Part shown: one piece after another, positions 7,089 to 15,224 of the stretch
Layout of the letters: the number at the start of each line of letters is the position of its first letter
Position numbering within the stretch: the stretch's first letter is position 1
NCBI RefSeq assembly: GCF_001695625.1
Contig: NZ_MBPN01000057.1
Coordinates: 1 to 32,364 of the forward strand
Length of the DNA stretch: 32,364 nucleotides
Source: Pseudomonas defluvii
GTDB taxonomy: Bacteria > Pseudomonadota > Gammaproteobacteria > Pseudomonadales > Pseudomonadaceae
Direction: 5' to 3'
Translations under genes and position numbers: made by a program
The notes under the pieces: model-generated
What the model saw: only the letters and a program-made list of their open reading frames with translations
The model's database searches: none
Told to the model about the DNA's origin: nothing

Positions 7089-8360
7089 ATGACTGAGTCC
7101 GTTCTTGACTACATGACCCGCCTGGGTCGCGCTGCCCGTGAGGCGGCCCGCGTCATTGGCCGTGCCAGCACTGCGCAGAAGAACCGCGCGCTGCAGGCTG
7201 CTGCCAATGCGCTGGACGCTGCCCGCGCCGAACTGTCCGCTGCCAACGAGCAGGACCTGGCTGCTGGCCGTGCCAATGGCCTTGAGCCGGCCATGCTCGA
7301 GCGCCTGGCGCTGACGCCAGCACGTATCGACAGCATGATCGTCGGCTTGCGTCAGGTCGCCAGCCTGCCAGACCCGGTCGGGGCGATTCGCGACATGAGC
7401 TACCGCCCTTCGGGCATTCAGGTGGGCAAGATGCGTGTGCCGCTGGGTGTCGTCGGGATCATCTATGAGTCGCGGCCTAACGTGACCATCGATGCTGCGA
7501 GCCTGTGCCTGAAGTCCGGCAACGCCACCATCTTGCGTGGCGGCTCGGAGGCCATTCATTCCAATCGCGCGATTGCCGCCTGCATCCAGCGTGGCCTGGC
7601 TGAAGCCGGCCTGCCTGCGGCGGTGGTGCAAGTGGTCGAGGTCACTGACCGTGCGGCGGTCGGCGCGCTGATCAGCATGCCGGAGTATGTCGACGTGATC
7701 GTGCCCCGTGGCGGCAAGGGCCTGATCGAGCGGGTCAGTCGCGAAGCCCGCGTACCGGTGATCAAGCACCTGGACGGCATCTGCCACGTGTATGTGGCCG
7801 AGCATGCTGATCTGGAAAAGGCCCGGCGTATTGCCTTCAATGCCAAGACCTACCGCTATGGCATCTGCGGCGCGATGGAAACCCTGCTGGTCGATCAGCG
7901 TGTTGCGGCGGAGTTCCTGCCGGCAATGGCGACCCTGTTCAGGGAAAAAGGCGTTGAGTTGCGTGGTTGCGAACGTACCCGTCAGTACATCGAGGCGCTG
8001 CCTGCCACGGAAGAAGACTGGCACACTGAGTACCTGGATGCGATTCTGTCGATCCGAGTGGTCGATGGCCTGGATCAGGCTATTGAACATATCAACCACT
8101 ACGGCTCGCACCATACCGATTCCATCGTGACCGAGCATCAGGGCCTGGCCCGGCGTTTTATTGCCGAGGTCGACTCGGCGTCGGTCATGCTCAATACCCC
8201 GACCTGCTTTGCCGACGGGTTCGAGTACGGCCTGGGCGCCGAGATCGGTATTTCCACCGACAAGCTGCATGCCCGTGGTCCGGTTGGCCTGGAAGGGTTG
8301 ACCTGCGAGAAATATGTTGTGATCGGCGACGGCCAGTTACGCGGCCAGGAGTCGCTCTGA
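7089..8360 (+). CDS. proA: Gamma-glutamyl phosphate reductase
   Basis: The product has 423 residues, close to the 417 of E. coli ProA. It reduces gamma-glutamyl phosphate to glutamate semialdehyde with NADPH in proline synthesis. The aldehyde dehydrogenase-like fold is evident. Conserved blocks include RVPLGVVGIIYESRPNVT, CLKSGNATILRGGSEA and RYGICGAMETLLVD, where Cys260 is the expected catalytic nucleophile. The C-terminus has the GADGF-like TCFADGFEYGLGAEIGIST block. The start is the ATG at 7089, although the ribosome site is weak. nadD begins one base after the stop. proB is not in the window, so the two steps are encoded apart, as is usual in Pseudomonas. Confidence 0.97.
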   Translation: MTESVLDYMTRLGRAAREAARVIGRASTAQKNRALQAAANALDAARAELSAANEQDLAAGRANGLEPAMLERLALTPARIDSMIVGLRQVASLPDPVGAIRDMSYRPSGIQVGKMRVPLGVVGIIYESRPNVTIDAASLCLKSGNATILRGGSEAIHSNRAIAACIQRGLAEAGLPAAVVQVVEVTDRAAVGALISMPEYVDVIVPRGGKGLIERVSREARVPVIKHLDGICHVYVAEHADLEKARRIAFNAKTYRYGICGAMETLLVDQRVAAEFLPAMATLFREKGVELRGCERTRQYIEALPATEEDWHTEYLDAILSIRVVDGLDQAIEHINHYGSHHTDSIVTEHQGLARRFIAEVDSASVMLNTPTCFADGFEYGLGAEIGISTDKLHARGPVGLEGLTCEKYVVIGDGQLRGQESL

Positions 8361-8361
8361 C

Positions 8362-9048
8362 TTGGTTGAGCATGCCCCACTCGCCGCTGCTGTCAGCGTG
8401 CCGCCCCAGCGGCGCATTGGCGTGCTCGGCGGAACCTTCGACCCCGTGCATATCGGTCACCTGCGCAGTGCGCTGGAGGTTGCCGAAGTGCTGGGGCTCG
8501 ATGAGTTGCGGCTGATGCCCAATGCTCGACCGCCGCACCGCGATACCCCGCAGGTGTCGGCGCTCGACCGTTTGGCAATGGTCGAACAGGCGGTGCGTGG
8601 CGTGCCGTTGCTGACAGTCGATGCCCGGGAGTTGTCCCGTGATAGACCGTCGTACACCATTGAAACGCTGGAGCTGATGCGGGCCGAGCTGGCTGCTGAA
8701 GACCAGTTGTTCCTGTTGTTGGGTTGGGATGCCTTTTGTGGCTTGCCCAGTTGGCACCGTTGGGATGAGTTGCTGAAACACTGCCACATCCTGGTGCTGC
8801 AACGCCCGGATGCCGACGTTGAGCCGCCGGATGCGTTGCGCAACCTGCTGGCCGCACGCTCGGTCAGCGATCCACAGGCCCTGGTTGGGCCTGCCGGGCA
8901 AATTGCATTCGTCTGGCAAACGCCGCTGGCGGTTTCCGCCACGCAAATCCGACAGCTGCTGGCCAATGGCAAGTCGGTGCGTTTTCTGGTTCCAGACGCA
9001 GTACTGGCCTATATCGAGGCGCACGGCTTGTACCGTACGCCGAACTGA
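8362..9048 (+). CDS. nadD: Nicotinate-nucleotide adenylyltransferase
   Basis: The product has 228 residues. It adenylates nicotinate mononucleotide to deamido-NAD in NAD synthesis. The nucleotidyltransferase signature GGTFDPVHIGHL is near residues 24-35. The second family motif is VSATQIRQLL near the C-terminus, the equivalent of the ISSTxIR block. The start is a TTG at 8362 with AGGAG 9 bases upstream inside the end of proA. A GTG at 8398 is a shorter alternative but has no ribosome site. The one-base spacing to proA suggests coupled translation. The rsfS gene follows 48 bases later, as in many gammaproteobacteria. Confidence 0.95.
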   Translation: MVEHAPLAAAVSVPPQRRIGVLGGTFDPVHIGHLRSALEVAEVLGLDELRLMPNARPPHRDTPQVSALDRLAMVEQAVRGVPLLTVDARELSRDRPSYTIETLELMRAELAAEDQLFLLLGWDAFCGLPSWHRWDELLKHCHILVLQRPDADVEPPDALRNLLAARSVSDPQALVGPAGQIAFVWQTPLAVSATQIRQLLANGKSVRFLVPDAVLAYIEAHGLYRTPN

Positions 9049-9096
9049 AGGGCACGCCGCGAGGCGGCCCCTACTTACGAGCTGAATGAGTTTTAT

Positions 9097-9516
9097 ATGA
9101 AGAACCAAGCAATCAACGCCGAAACACTGGTCGAACTGACCCAAGCGGCACTGGCTGACGTCAAGGCCCAGGACATCCTGGTGATCGACGTGCGTGACAA
9201 GCACAGCCTCACCGACTACATGATCATCGCTACCGGTACCTCCAACCGTCAGATCAACGCGATGCTGGAAAAGGTTCGCGAGAACGTCAAGAAGCACGGC
9301 GCTCAGCCGCTGGGCGAAGAAGGCAAGGGCGAAAGCGATTGGGTTCTGCTGGACCTGGGTGATGTCATCGTTCACATGATGACCGCCGCTGCACGTCAGT
9401 TCTATGACCTGGAACGTCTGTGGCAGGGCGCTGAGCAGAGCCGTGCTGCCGACGGCAAGCACCACTCGCCGGAGCATTCGCACGAGCACTTCGACAAGCT
9501 CCGCGACAAGGAATAA
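9097..9516 (+). CDS. rsfS: Ribosomal silencing factor RsfS
   Basis: The product has 139 residues. RsfS binds uL14 on the 50S subunit and blocks subunit joining when nutrients run out. Family motifs are plain: DYMIIATGTSNRQINAM, LGEEGKGESDWVLLDLGDVIVH and FYDLERLW. The last 25 residues form a tail rich in His, Glu and Lys (KHHSPEHSHEHFDK) that goes beyond the E. coli protein of about 105 residues. The ATG at 9097 is preceded by a weak GAG site. It sits between nadD and rlmH, the conserved arrangement in this phylum. Confidence 0.96.
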   Translation: MKNQAINAETLVELTQAALADVKAQDILVIDVRDKHSLTDYMIIATGTSNRQINAMLEKVRENVKKHGAQPLGEEGKGESDWVLLDLGDVIVHMMTAAARQFYDLERLWQGAEQSRAADGKHHSPEHSHEHFDKLRDKE

Positions 9517-9525
9517 GGAAGCGTC

Positions 9526-9993
9526 GTGCGTCTGCGTCTGATCGCGGTTGGCTCGCGCATGCCCAAGTGGGTTGAAGACGGCTGGCATGAATATGCCAAG
9601 CGTCTACCTTCTGAGCTGTCGCTGGAGCTGGTGGAAATTCCACTCAATACCCGAGGCAAGAATGCCGATGTCGCCCGCCTGATCCGTCAGGAGGGCGAAG
9701 CCATGCTGGCCAAAGTCCAGCCGGGGGAACGTATCGTCACGCTGGAGGTCCATGGCAAGCCCTGGAGCACCGAACAGCTGGCGGTCGAGCTGGACCGCTG
9801 GCGGCTGGATTCGCGTACGGTCAACTTCATGGTCGGTGGCCCCGAGGGGCTGGCGCCGGAAGTCTGTGCACGCAGTGAACAGCGTTGGTCGCTGTCACCC
9901 TTGACCCTGCCGCACCCGCTTGTACGGATACTCATCGGCGAACAGCTGTATCGCGCCTGGACGGTTCTGTCCGGGCACCCTTACCACAAATAA
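9526..9993 (+). CDS. rlmH: 23S rRNA pseudouridine-1915 N3-methyltransferase
   Basis: The product has 155 residues, the same length as E. coli RlmH. This SPOUT-class enzyme methylates pseudouridine 1915 in helix 69 of 23S rRNA on assembled 70S ribosomes. The trefoil-knot motifs are seen: NFMVGGPEGLAPEV binds S-adenosylmethionine, and the C-terminal LSPLTLPHPLVRILIGEQ followed by YRAWTVLSGHPYHK is diagnostic. The start is a GTG at 9526 with AAGGAA 7-8 bases upstream. It is 9 bases from rsfS and 16 bases from mrdA, so it belongs to the same transcription unit. Confidence 0.97.
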   Translation: MRLRLIAVGSRMPKWVEDGWHEYAKRLPSELSLELVEIPLNTRGKNADVARLIRQEGEAMLAKVQPGERIVTLEVHGKPWSTEQLAVELDRWRLDSRTVNFMVGGPEGLAPEVCARSEQRWSLSPLTLPHPLVRILIGEQLYRAWTVLSGHPYHK

Positions 9994-10009
9994 GCCGTAA
10001 GCCTCCGTA

Positions 10010-11899
10010 ATGTCGCAGCCGATTCGCCTCAAGGATCACGAGAAAGACGCCCGTCTGGTGCGTAGCCGCGTCGTGGTCGGTGCGGTGGCGGTCGTCTTGC
10101 TGGTGTGCGTGCTGATTGTTCGCCTCTACTACCTGCAGGTCATTCAGTACGACTATCACTCCACGCTGTCGGAAAACAATCGGGTGCATGTACAGCCGAT
10201 TCCGCCGACCCGTGGGCTGATCTTCGACCGTAATGGGGTGATCGTCGCCGATAACCGCCCAAGCTTCAGCTTGAGCATGACCCGTGAGCGGGCTGGCGAC
10301 TGGCGTCAGGTGCTCGATGTAATCGTCGAAGTGCTGCAACTGACCCCCGATGACCGTGCGTTGTTTGAAAAACGCATGAAGCAAGGGCGTCGTCCTTTCG
10401 AGCCGGTGCCCATCCTGTTCGAGCTGACGGAGGAGCAGATTGCCCGCATTGCGGTGAATCAGTTCCGCCTGCCGGGTGTCGAAGTGGTTGCGCAGTTGGT
10501 CCGGCACTATCCGCAAGGGCCGCATTTTGCTCATTCGGTGGGTTACGTCGGGCGGATCAACGAGAAAGAACTCAAGACCCTCGACCCGGTCAACTACAGC
10601 GGTACACACCACATTGGCAAAACCGGTATCGAACGATTCTATGAACCGGAATTGCATGGTCAGGTGGGTTACGAGGAAGTCGAGACCAATGCCCGTGGCC
10701 GTGTACTGCGTGTACTCAAGCGCACTGACCCGGTGCCGGGCAAAGATATCGTTCTAAGCCTCGACATCAAGCTGCAGGAGGCCGCAGAAGCAGCGCTGGG
10801 CGGGCGCCGAGGTGCCATTGTGGCCCTTGATCCTCGTACCGGCGAGGTGTTGGCGATGGTTAGCCAGCCGAGCTTCGACCCGAACCTGTTCGTGACCGGC
10901 ATCAGTTTCAAGGCCTATGCCGAGTTGCGTGATTCCATTGATCGGCCACTGTTCAACCGTGTACTGCGTGGTCTTTATCCGCCGGGCTCGACGATCAAGC
11001 CGGCTGTGGCGATTGCTGGTCTCGACACGGGGGTGGTGACCGCCGGCACGCGGGTGTTTGACCCTGGCTACTACCAGTTGCCCAACTACGACCACAAGTA
11101 CCGTAACTGGAACCGTACCGGCGATGGCTGGGTCGACCTGGACACGGCAATCATGCGCTCCAACGACACCTACTTTTACGACCTGGCGCACAAGATGGGC
11201 ATCGACCGGTTGGCCAACTACATGAACCGCTTTGGTATTGGCCAAAAAGTGGCGTTGGACATGTTCGAAGAGTCGCCTGGGTTGATGCCGTCTCGTGAGT
11301 GGAAGCGGGCGACCCGTCGTCAGGCCTGGTTCCCGGGTGAAACGCTGATTCTTGGTATTGGCCAGGGCTACATGCAGGCGACGCCGTTGCAGTTGGCTCA
11401 GGCCACTGCGTTGATTGCCAACAAGGGCAAGTGGAACCGTCCGCACCTGGCCAAGACCATCGAAGGTCAGCCGCCGGTGGATGAGAACCCGATGGAAGAC
11501 ATCGTGTTGCGTGACAAGTCCGACTGGAACAAGGTCACCCACGGCATGGAGCAGGTGATGCAAGGTGCACGGGGTACTGCGCGCAAGGCCTCGATTGGTG
11601 CCCAATACCGGATTGCGGGCAAGAGTGGTACGGCTCAGGTGGTGGCGATCAAGCAGGGCGAGAAGTACGACCGTAACAAGTTGCAGGAACGCCACCGTGA
11701 CCACGCACTGTTTGTCGGCTTTGCACCGGCTGACGATCCGAAGATTGTCGTATCGGTGATGGTCGAGAACGGCGAGTCTGGCTCGGGCGTTGCCGCGCCA
11801 GTTGTGCGGCAGGTCATGGATGCCTGGCTGCTTGATGAACATGGGCGGCTCAAACCGGAGTACGTCACACCTTCTGTCGCTCAGGAACCTGCCCAGTGA
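10010..11899 (+). CDS. mrdA: Penicillin-binding protein 2, elongasome transpeptidase
   Basis: The product has 629 residues, standard for PBP2. It cross-links peptidoglycan during lateral wall growth and pairs with the RodA glycosyltransferase. A single membrane anchor lies at residues about 21-43. The dimerisation domain follows, with the RGLIFDRNG motif at 68-76. The transpeptidase domain has the active-site YPPGSTIKP (Ser327, Lys330), the SND triad (384-386) and KSGT (538-541). Its GTG-initiated partner rodA overlaps by 4 bases, which suggests strict co-translation. The ribosome site before the ATG at 10010 is weak. No resistance-type change can be inferred from sequence alone. Confidence 0.98.
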   Translation: MSQPIRLKDHEKDARLVRSRVVVGAVAVVLLVCVLIVRLYYLQVIQYDYHSTLSENNRVHVQPIPPTRGLIFDRNGVIVADNRPSFSLSMTRERAGDWRQVLDVIVEVLQLTPDDRALFEKRMKQGRRPFEPVPILFELTEEQIARIAVNQFRLPGVEVVAQLVRHYPQGPHFAHSVGYVGRINEKELKTLDPVNYSGTHHIGKTGIERFYEPELHGQVGYEEVETNARGRVLRVLKRTDPVPGKDIVLSLDIKLQEAAEAALGGRRGAIVALDPRTGEVLAMVSQPSFDPNLFVTGISFKAYAELRDSIDRPLFNRVLRGLYPPGSTIKPAVAIAGLDTGVVTAGTRVFDPGYYQLPNYDHKYRNWNRTGDGWVDLDTAIMRSNDTYFYDLAHKMGIDRLANYMNRFGIGQKVALDMFEESPGLMPSREWKRATRRQAWFPGETLILGIGQGYMQATPLQLAQATALIANKGKWNRPHLAKTIEGQPPVDENPMEDIVLRDKSDWNKVTHGMEQVMQGARGTARKASIGAQYRIAGKSGTAQVVAIKQGEKYDRNKLQERHRDHALFVGFAPADDPKIVVSVMVENGESGSGVAAPVVRQVMDAWLLDEHGRLKPEYVTPSVAQEPAQ

Positions 11900-13041
11900 A
11901 AAGCAATTTCGATCGCATGCTTTCCAGTGAGGACGTCATGCGCCGTCGGGCGACGTTCCTCCAGCGTATCCACGTTGATGGCCCGTTGCTCGTTCTCTTG
12001 TTGACCTTGGCTGCAGGCAGCCTGTTCGTGCTGTATTCGGCCAGCGGGAAGAACTGGGACCTGTTGCTCAAGCAGGCCAGTTCATTCGGTATTGGCCTGG
12101 TCTCGATGTTCATCATCGCGCAGTTCGAGCCGCGGTTCATGGCGCGCTGGGTACCACTGGCCTACGTCTTCGGTGTGATCTTGCTGGTCGTGGTGGATGT
12201 CATGGGGCACAACGCCATGGGCGCAACGCGCTGGATCAACATCCCGGGCGTGATTCGCTTCCAGCCTTCGGAATTCATGAAGATCATCATGCCTGCCACC
12301 ATTGCCTGGTACCTGGCCAAGCGCACGCTGCCGCCACACTTGAAGCATGTGGTGATCAGTCTGGTGATGATCGGCGTGCCGTTCATCTTGATCGTCCGTC
12401 AACCGGACCTGGGTACCGCACTGCTGATTCTGGCCTCGGGTGCCTTCGTGCTGTTCATGGGCGGGCTGAAGTGGCGCTGGATCATCAGTGTGGTCGCCGC
12501 TGCTGTGCCTGTGGCGGTGGCGATGTGGTTCTTCGTCATGCACGACTACCAGAAGCAGCGCGTGCTGACCTTTCTCGACCCGGAAAGCGATCCGTTAGGC
12601 ACAGGCTGGAACATTATCCAGTCCAAGGCAGCCATTGGATCGGGCGGTGTGTTCGGCAAGGGCTGGCTGCTGGGCACGCAGTCGCACCTGGACTTTCTTC
12701 CGGAAAGCCATACGGACTTCATTATCGCTGTCATGGGTGAGGAGTTCGGGTTGGTAGGGATCTGCGCGCTGTTGCTGATTTACATGTTGTTGATCGGACG
12801 CGGCCTGGTGATTACTGCCCAGGCGCAAACGCTGTTCGGCAAACTGCTGGCGGGCAGCCTGACCATGACGTTCTTCGTCTATGTTTTTGTCAATATCGGT
12901 ATGGTCAGCGGCTTGCTGCCCGTGGTGGGGGTGCCGCTGCCCTTCATTAGTTATGGTGGAACTTCGTTGGTGACGCTGCTGTCAGCGTTTGGGGTTTTAA
13001 TGTCGATTCATACGCACCGTAAATGGATCGCACAAGCTTGA
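11896..13041 (+). CDS. rodA: RodA, SEDS peptidoglycan glycosyltransferase
   Basis: The product has 381 residues with about ten membrane spans. As a SEDS protein it polymerises lipid II into glycan strands in the elongasome with PBP2. Conserved regions include GATRWINIPGVIRFQPSE, VRQPDLGTALLILASG, the loop PESHTDFIIAVMGEE, and VVGVPLPFISYGGTS near the end. The start is a GTG at 11896 that overlaps the mrdA stop (GTGA). A downstream ATG at residue 15 is less likely because the N-terminal SSEDVMRRR stretch looks native. It is followed after 17 bases by mltB. Confidence 0.97.
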   Translation: MKSNFDRMLSSEDVMRRRATFLQRIHVDGPLLVLLLTLAAGSLFVLYSASGKNWDLLLKQASSFGIGLVSMFIIAQFEPRFMARWVPLAYVFGVILLVVVDVMGHNAMGATRWINIPGVIRFQPSEFMKIIMPATIAWYLAKRTLPPHLKHVVISLVMIGVPFILIVRQPDLGTALLILASGAFVLFMGGLKWRWIISVVAAAVPVAVAMWFFVMHDYQKQRVLTFLDPESDPLGTGWNIIQSKAAIGSGGVFGKGWLLGTQSHLDFLPESHTDFIIAVMGEEFGLVGICALLLIYMLLIGRGLVITAQAQTLFGKLLAGSLTMTFFVYVFVNIGMVSGLLPVVGVPLPFISYGGTSLVTLLSAFGVLMSIHTHRKWIAQA

Positions 13042-13058
13042 ATAAGGTGAAGAATTTC

Positions 13059-14069
13059 ATGCAAGCAATGCGTGGCTGGGCGGCTCGTTGCGCGCCTTGG
13101 GTTGGCCTTTTCGGCCTGCTCGGCTCGGCGCAACAGGCTGTGGCTGGCGACTATGACGGCTCGCCTCAGGTGGCCGAGTTCGTCGGCGAAATGACCCGTG
13201 ACTACGGTTTTGCTGGTGAGCAGTTGATCGGGATATTTCGTGAGGTCGAGCGCAAACAGTCGATTCTCGATGCCATTTCCCGACCTGCTGAGCGGGTAAA
13301 ACCCTGGAAGGAATATCGCCCGATGTTCCTGACCGATGCACGTATCGCCCGCGGCGTGGATTTCTGGCGCCAGCACGAGGCTGCTCTGGCCCGTGCCGAG
13401 CAGGAGTACGGTGTTCCCGCCCAGGTCATTGTGGCGATCATTGGCGTTGAAACCTTCTTTGGACGCAATACAGGCAACTATCGGGTCATTGATGCCTTGT
13501 CGACGCTTGGCTTCGACTATCCACCGCGTGCCGAGTTTTTCCGCAAGGAACTGCGTGAGTTCCTGTTGCTGGCCCGTGAAGAACAGGTCGACCCGCTGAC
13601 CCTCAAGGGTTCTTACGCCGGCGCCATGGGGCTGCCGCAGTTCATGCCGAGCAGTTTTCGGGCTTACGCGGTGGACTTTGACGGCGACGGCCATATCAAT
13701 ATCTGGAACGACCCGGACGATGCCATTGGCAGTGTCGCCAGTTATTTCAAGCGCCACGGTTGGGTGGCCGGCGAGGGTGTGGTCAGCCGTGCCATGGTCC
13801 GCGGTGAACGCGTGGATGAAGGGCTGACGCCTGGAATCGAGCCAGTTCGAACGGTTGGGGAGTTGCGGGCACTGGGCTGGTCAAGCCATGATGTGCTGCG
13901 CGATGATCTGCCGGTCACCGCTTTTCGGCTTGAAGGCGACAACGGCCCTGAGTATTGGCTGGGCCTCAAGAACTTCTATGCGATCACGCGCTACAACCGC
14001 AGCGTGATGTACGCCATGGCGGTACATCAACTTTCGGACCTGCTGGTTCAAGCACGAGGCGCCAAATAA
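13059..14069 (+). CDS. mltB: Lytic murein transglycosylase B, soluble periplasmic type
   Basis: The product has 336 residues from the ATG at 13059, preceded by AAGGTG at 9 bases. An ATG at 13023 would add 12 residues and overlap rodA but lacks a ribosome site. The N-terminus is a Sec signal ending AQQAVAG, with no lipobox. It should therefore be a soluble periplasmic enzyme, unlike the lipid-anchored E. coli MltB. The SLT family 3 domain shows the catalytic glutamate of IIGVETFFG (Glu131), then GAMGLPQFMPSSFRAYAVDF and an Asp-rich DFDGDGHINIW loop. These enzymes cleave the MurNAc-GlcNAc bond with formation of 1,6-anhydroMurNAc. It lies between rodA and rlpA with no gap to rlpA. The P. aeruginosa equivalent is SltB1. 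Confidence 0.94.
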   Translation: MQAMRGWAARCAPWVGLFGLLGSAQQAVAGDYDGSPQVAEFVGEMTRDYGFAGEQLIGIFREVERKQSILDAISRPAERVKPWKEYRPMFLTDARIARGVDFWRQHEAALARAEQEYGVPAQVIVAIIGVETFFGRNTGNYRVIDALSTLGFDYPPRAEFFRKELREFLLLAREEQVDPLTLKGSYAGAMGLPQFMPSSFRAYAVDFDGDGHINIWNDPDDAIGSVASYFKRHGWVAGEGVVSRAMVRGERVDEGLTPGIEPVRTVGELRALGWSSHDVLRDDLPVTAFRLEGDNGPEYWLGLKNFYAITRYNRSVMYAMAVHQLSDLLVQARGAK

Positions 14070-15056
14070 ATGCGCGTATCGCTCACTACTTCGTTGCAAC
14101 TGCTCGGTGTGGCAGCCCTGGGGCTGGTGCTGGTCAGTTGTTCCACCGGTCGTTCACCACAACAGGGCGGTATCCGCTCGCAGCCAGGCCTGGACATCAA
14201 CCGTGCCCACAAGGACGGCGCGCCCTGGTGGGATGTCGATGTCTCGAAGATCCCCGATGCGACGCCTACGGTGCACAACGGCCCGTACAAGGCCAACCCC
14301 TATACGGTGCTGGGCAAGACCTACTACCCGATGGGCGAGTCGCGCAACTACGTGGCCCAAGGTACCGCTTCTTGGTACGGCACCAAGTTTCATGGCCAGA
14401 ACACCGCCAACGGAGAGGTCTACGACCTGTATGGCATGAGCGCGGCGCACAAGACCTTGCCGCTGCCAAGCTACGTGCGGGTGACTAACCTGGACAACAA
14501 CCGCAGTGTGATTTTGCGGGTCAACGACCGTGGCCCGTTCTACTCCGACCGGATCATTGACCTGTCGTATGCCGCAGCGAAAAAGCTTGGCTACGCTGAG
14601 ACCGGCACGGCGCGTGTGCGTGTTGAAGGTATTGATCCGCAACAGTGGTGGGCCCAGCGCGGCCGACCTGCACCGCTGGTGCTGGAGCAGCCACAGGTAG
14701 CGCAGGCCCAGCCGCTGTCGAGCAATACCGGGACGGTCGAGCAGTGGACGCCACCACCGCAGCAGCATGCGGCGGCGGTGGTGCCGGTTCAGGTCGCCAG
14801 CAACACGGCCCCGGCCGGCGCTGGCATGTACTTGCAGGTCGGCGCATTTGCCAACCCGGATGCCGCCGAATTGCTGCGTTCCAAGCTCAGCACCATGGTG
14901 AGCGCCCCGGTGTTCATCAGTTCGATCGTGCGCAATCAGCAGACCCTGCACCGGGTTCGCATGGGGCCGATCAGCAACCCGGGCGAAGCCCAACAAATGC
15001 AGGACAGTGTGCGTCTGGCCAATCTGGGCCAGCCGAAAGTTGTCACGGCAGACTGA
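14070..15056 (+). CDS. rlpA: Septal ring lytic transglycosylase RlpA (lipoprotein)
   Basis: The product has 328 residues. A lipobox LVSC puts the lipid on Cys24. A double-psi beta-barrel domain spans about residues 97-187. Glu116 and Asp153 (in RVNDRGPF) match in spacing the two residues required for activity in P. aeruginosa RlpA (120 and 157). A Pro/Gln-rich linker follows, then a C-terminal SPOR domain at about 252-325 that binds denuded glycan at the septum. RlpA cleaves glycan strands without stem peptides and aids daughter-cell separation. The ATG directly abuts the mltB stop. A 9 bp inverted repeat lies 33 bases downstream, before dacA. Confidence 0.96.
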   Translation: MRVSLTTSLQLLGVAALGLVLVSCSTGRSPQQGGIRSQPGLDINRAHKDGAPWWDVDVSKIPDATPTVHNGPYKANPYTVLGKTYYPMGESRNYVAQGTASWYGTKFHGQNTANGEVYDLYGMSAAHKTLPLPSYVRVTNLDNNRSVILRVNDRGPFYSDRIIDLSYAAAKKLGYAETGTARVRVEGIDPQQWWAQRGRPAPLVLEQPQVAQAQPLSSNTGTVEQWTPPPQQHAAAVVPVQVASNTAPAGAGMYLQVGAFANPDAAELLRSKLSTMVSAPVFISSIVRNQQTLHRVRMGPISNPGEAQQMQDSVRLANLGQPKVVTAD

Positions 15057-15088
15057 CTCAGGGGGCCTGATCAGTCTGTTGTGAAATA

Positions 15089-15123
15089 CGCCGGTCGGTG
15101 TGCTCAAGTGCGAACGACCGGCG
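15089..15123. repeat. 9 bp inverted repeat between rlpA and dacA
   Basis: CGCCGGTCG (15089-15097) and CGACCGGCG (15115-15123) are perfect arms with a 17-base loop. The location 33 bases after the rlpA stop suits a terminator or RNA stabiliser, but no T tract follows. A TACAAT hexamer at 15139-15144 could be the -10 of a dacA promoter. Confidence 0.4.
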
Positions 15124-15224
15124 CGGCAAAACAGTCTGTACAATGCCTGTTTTGCTCATCAGGCCACGCGCCTGGAACGTTTTGCCCTTGCGGGCATGAG
15201 CCCATTAGCCATTTCGAGAGACGG

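Noticed and set aside
9049..9096. REP-like element between nadD and rsfS
   Set aside because: GCCGC/GCGGC gives only a 5 bp stem and does not match the known P. putida REP sequence.
7053..9588. 405- and 465-codon - strand frames opposite proA, nadD and rsfS
   Set aside because: They are shadows of three well-supported genes and overlap each other in conflict.
10754..11842. 362-codon - strand frame opposite mrdA
   Set aside because: It is complementary to the PBP2 transpeptidase domain and has no independent support.
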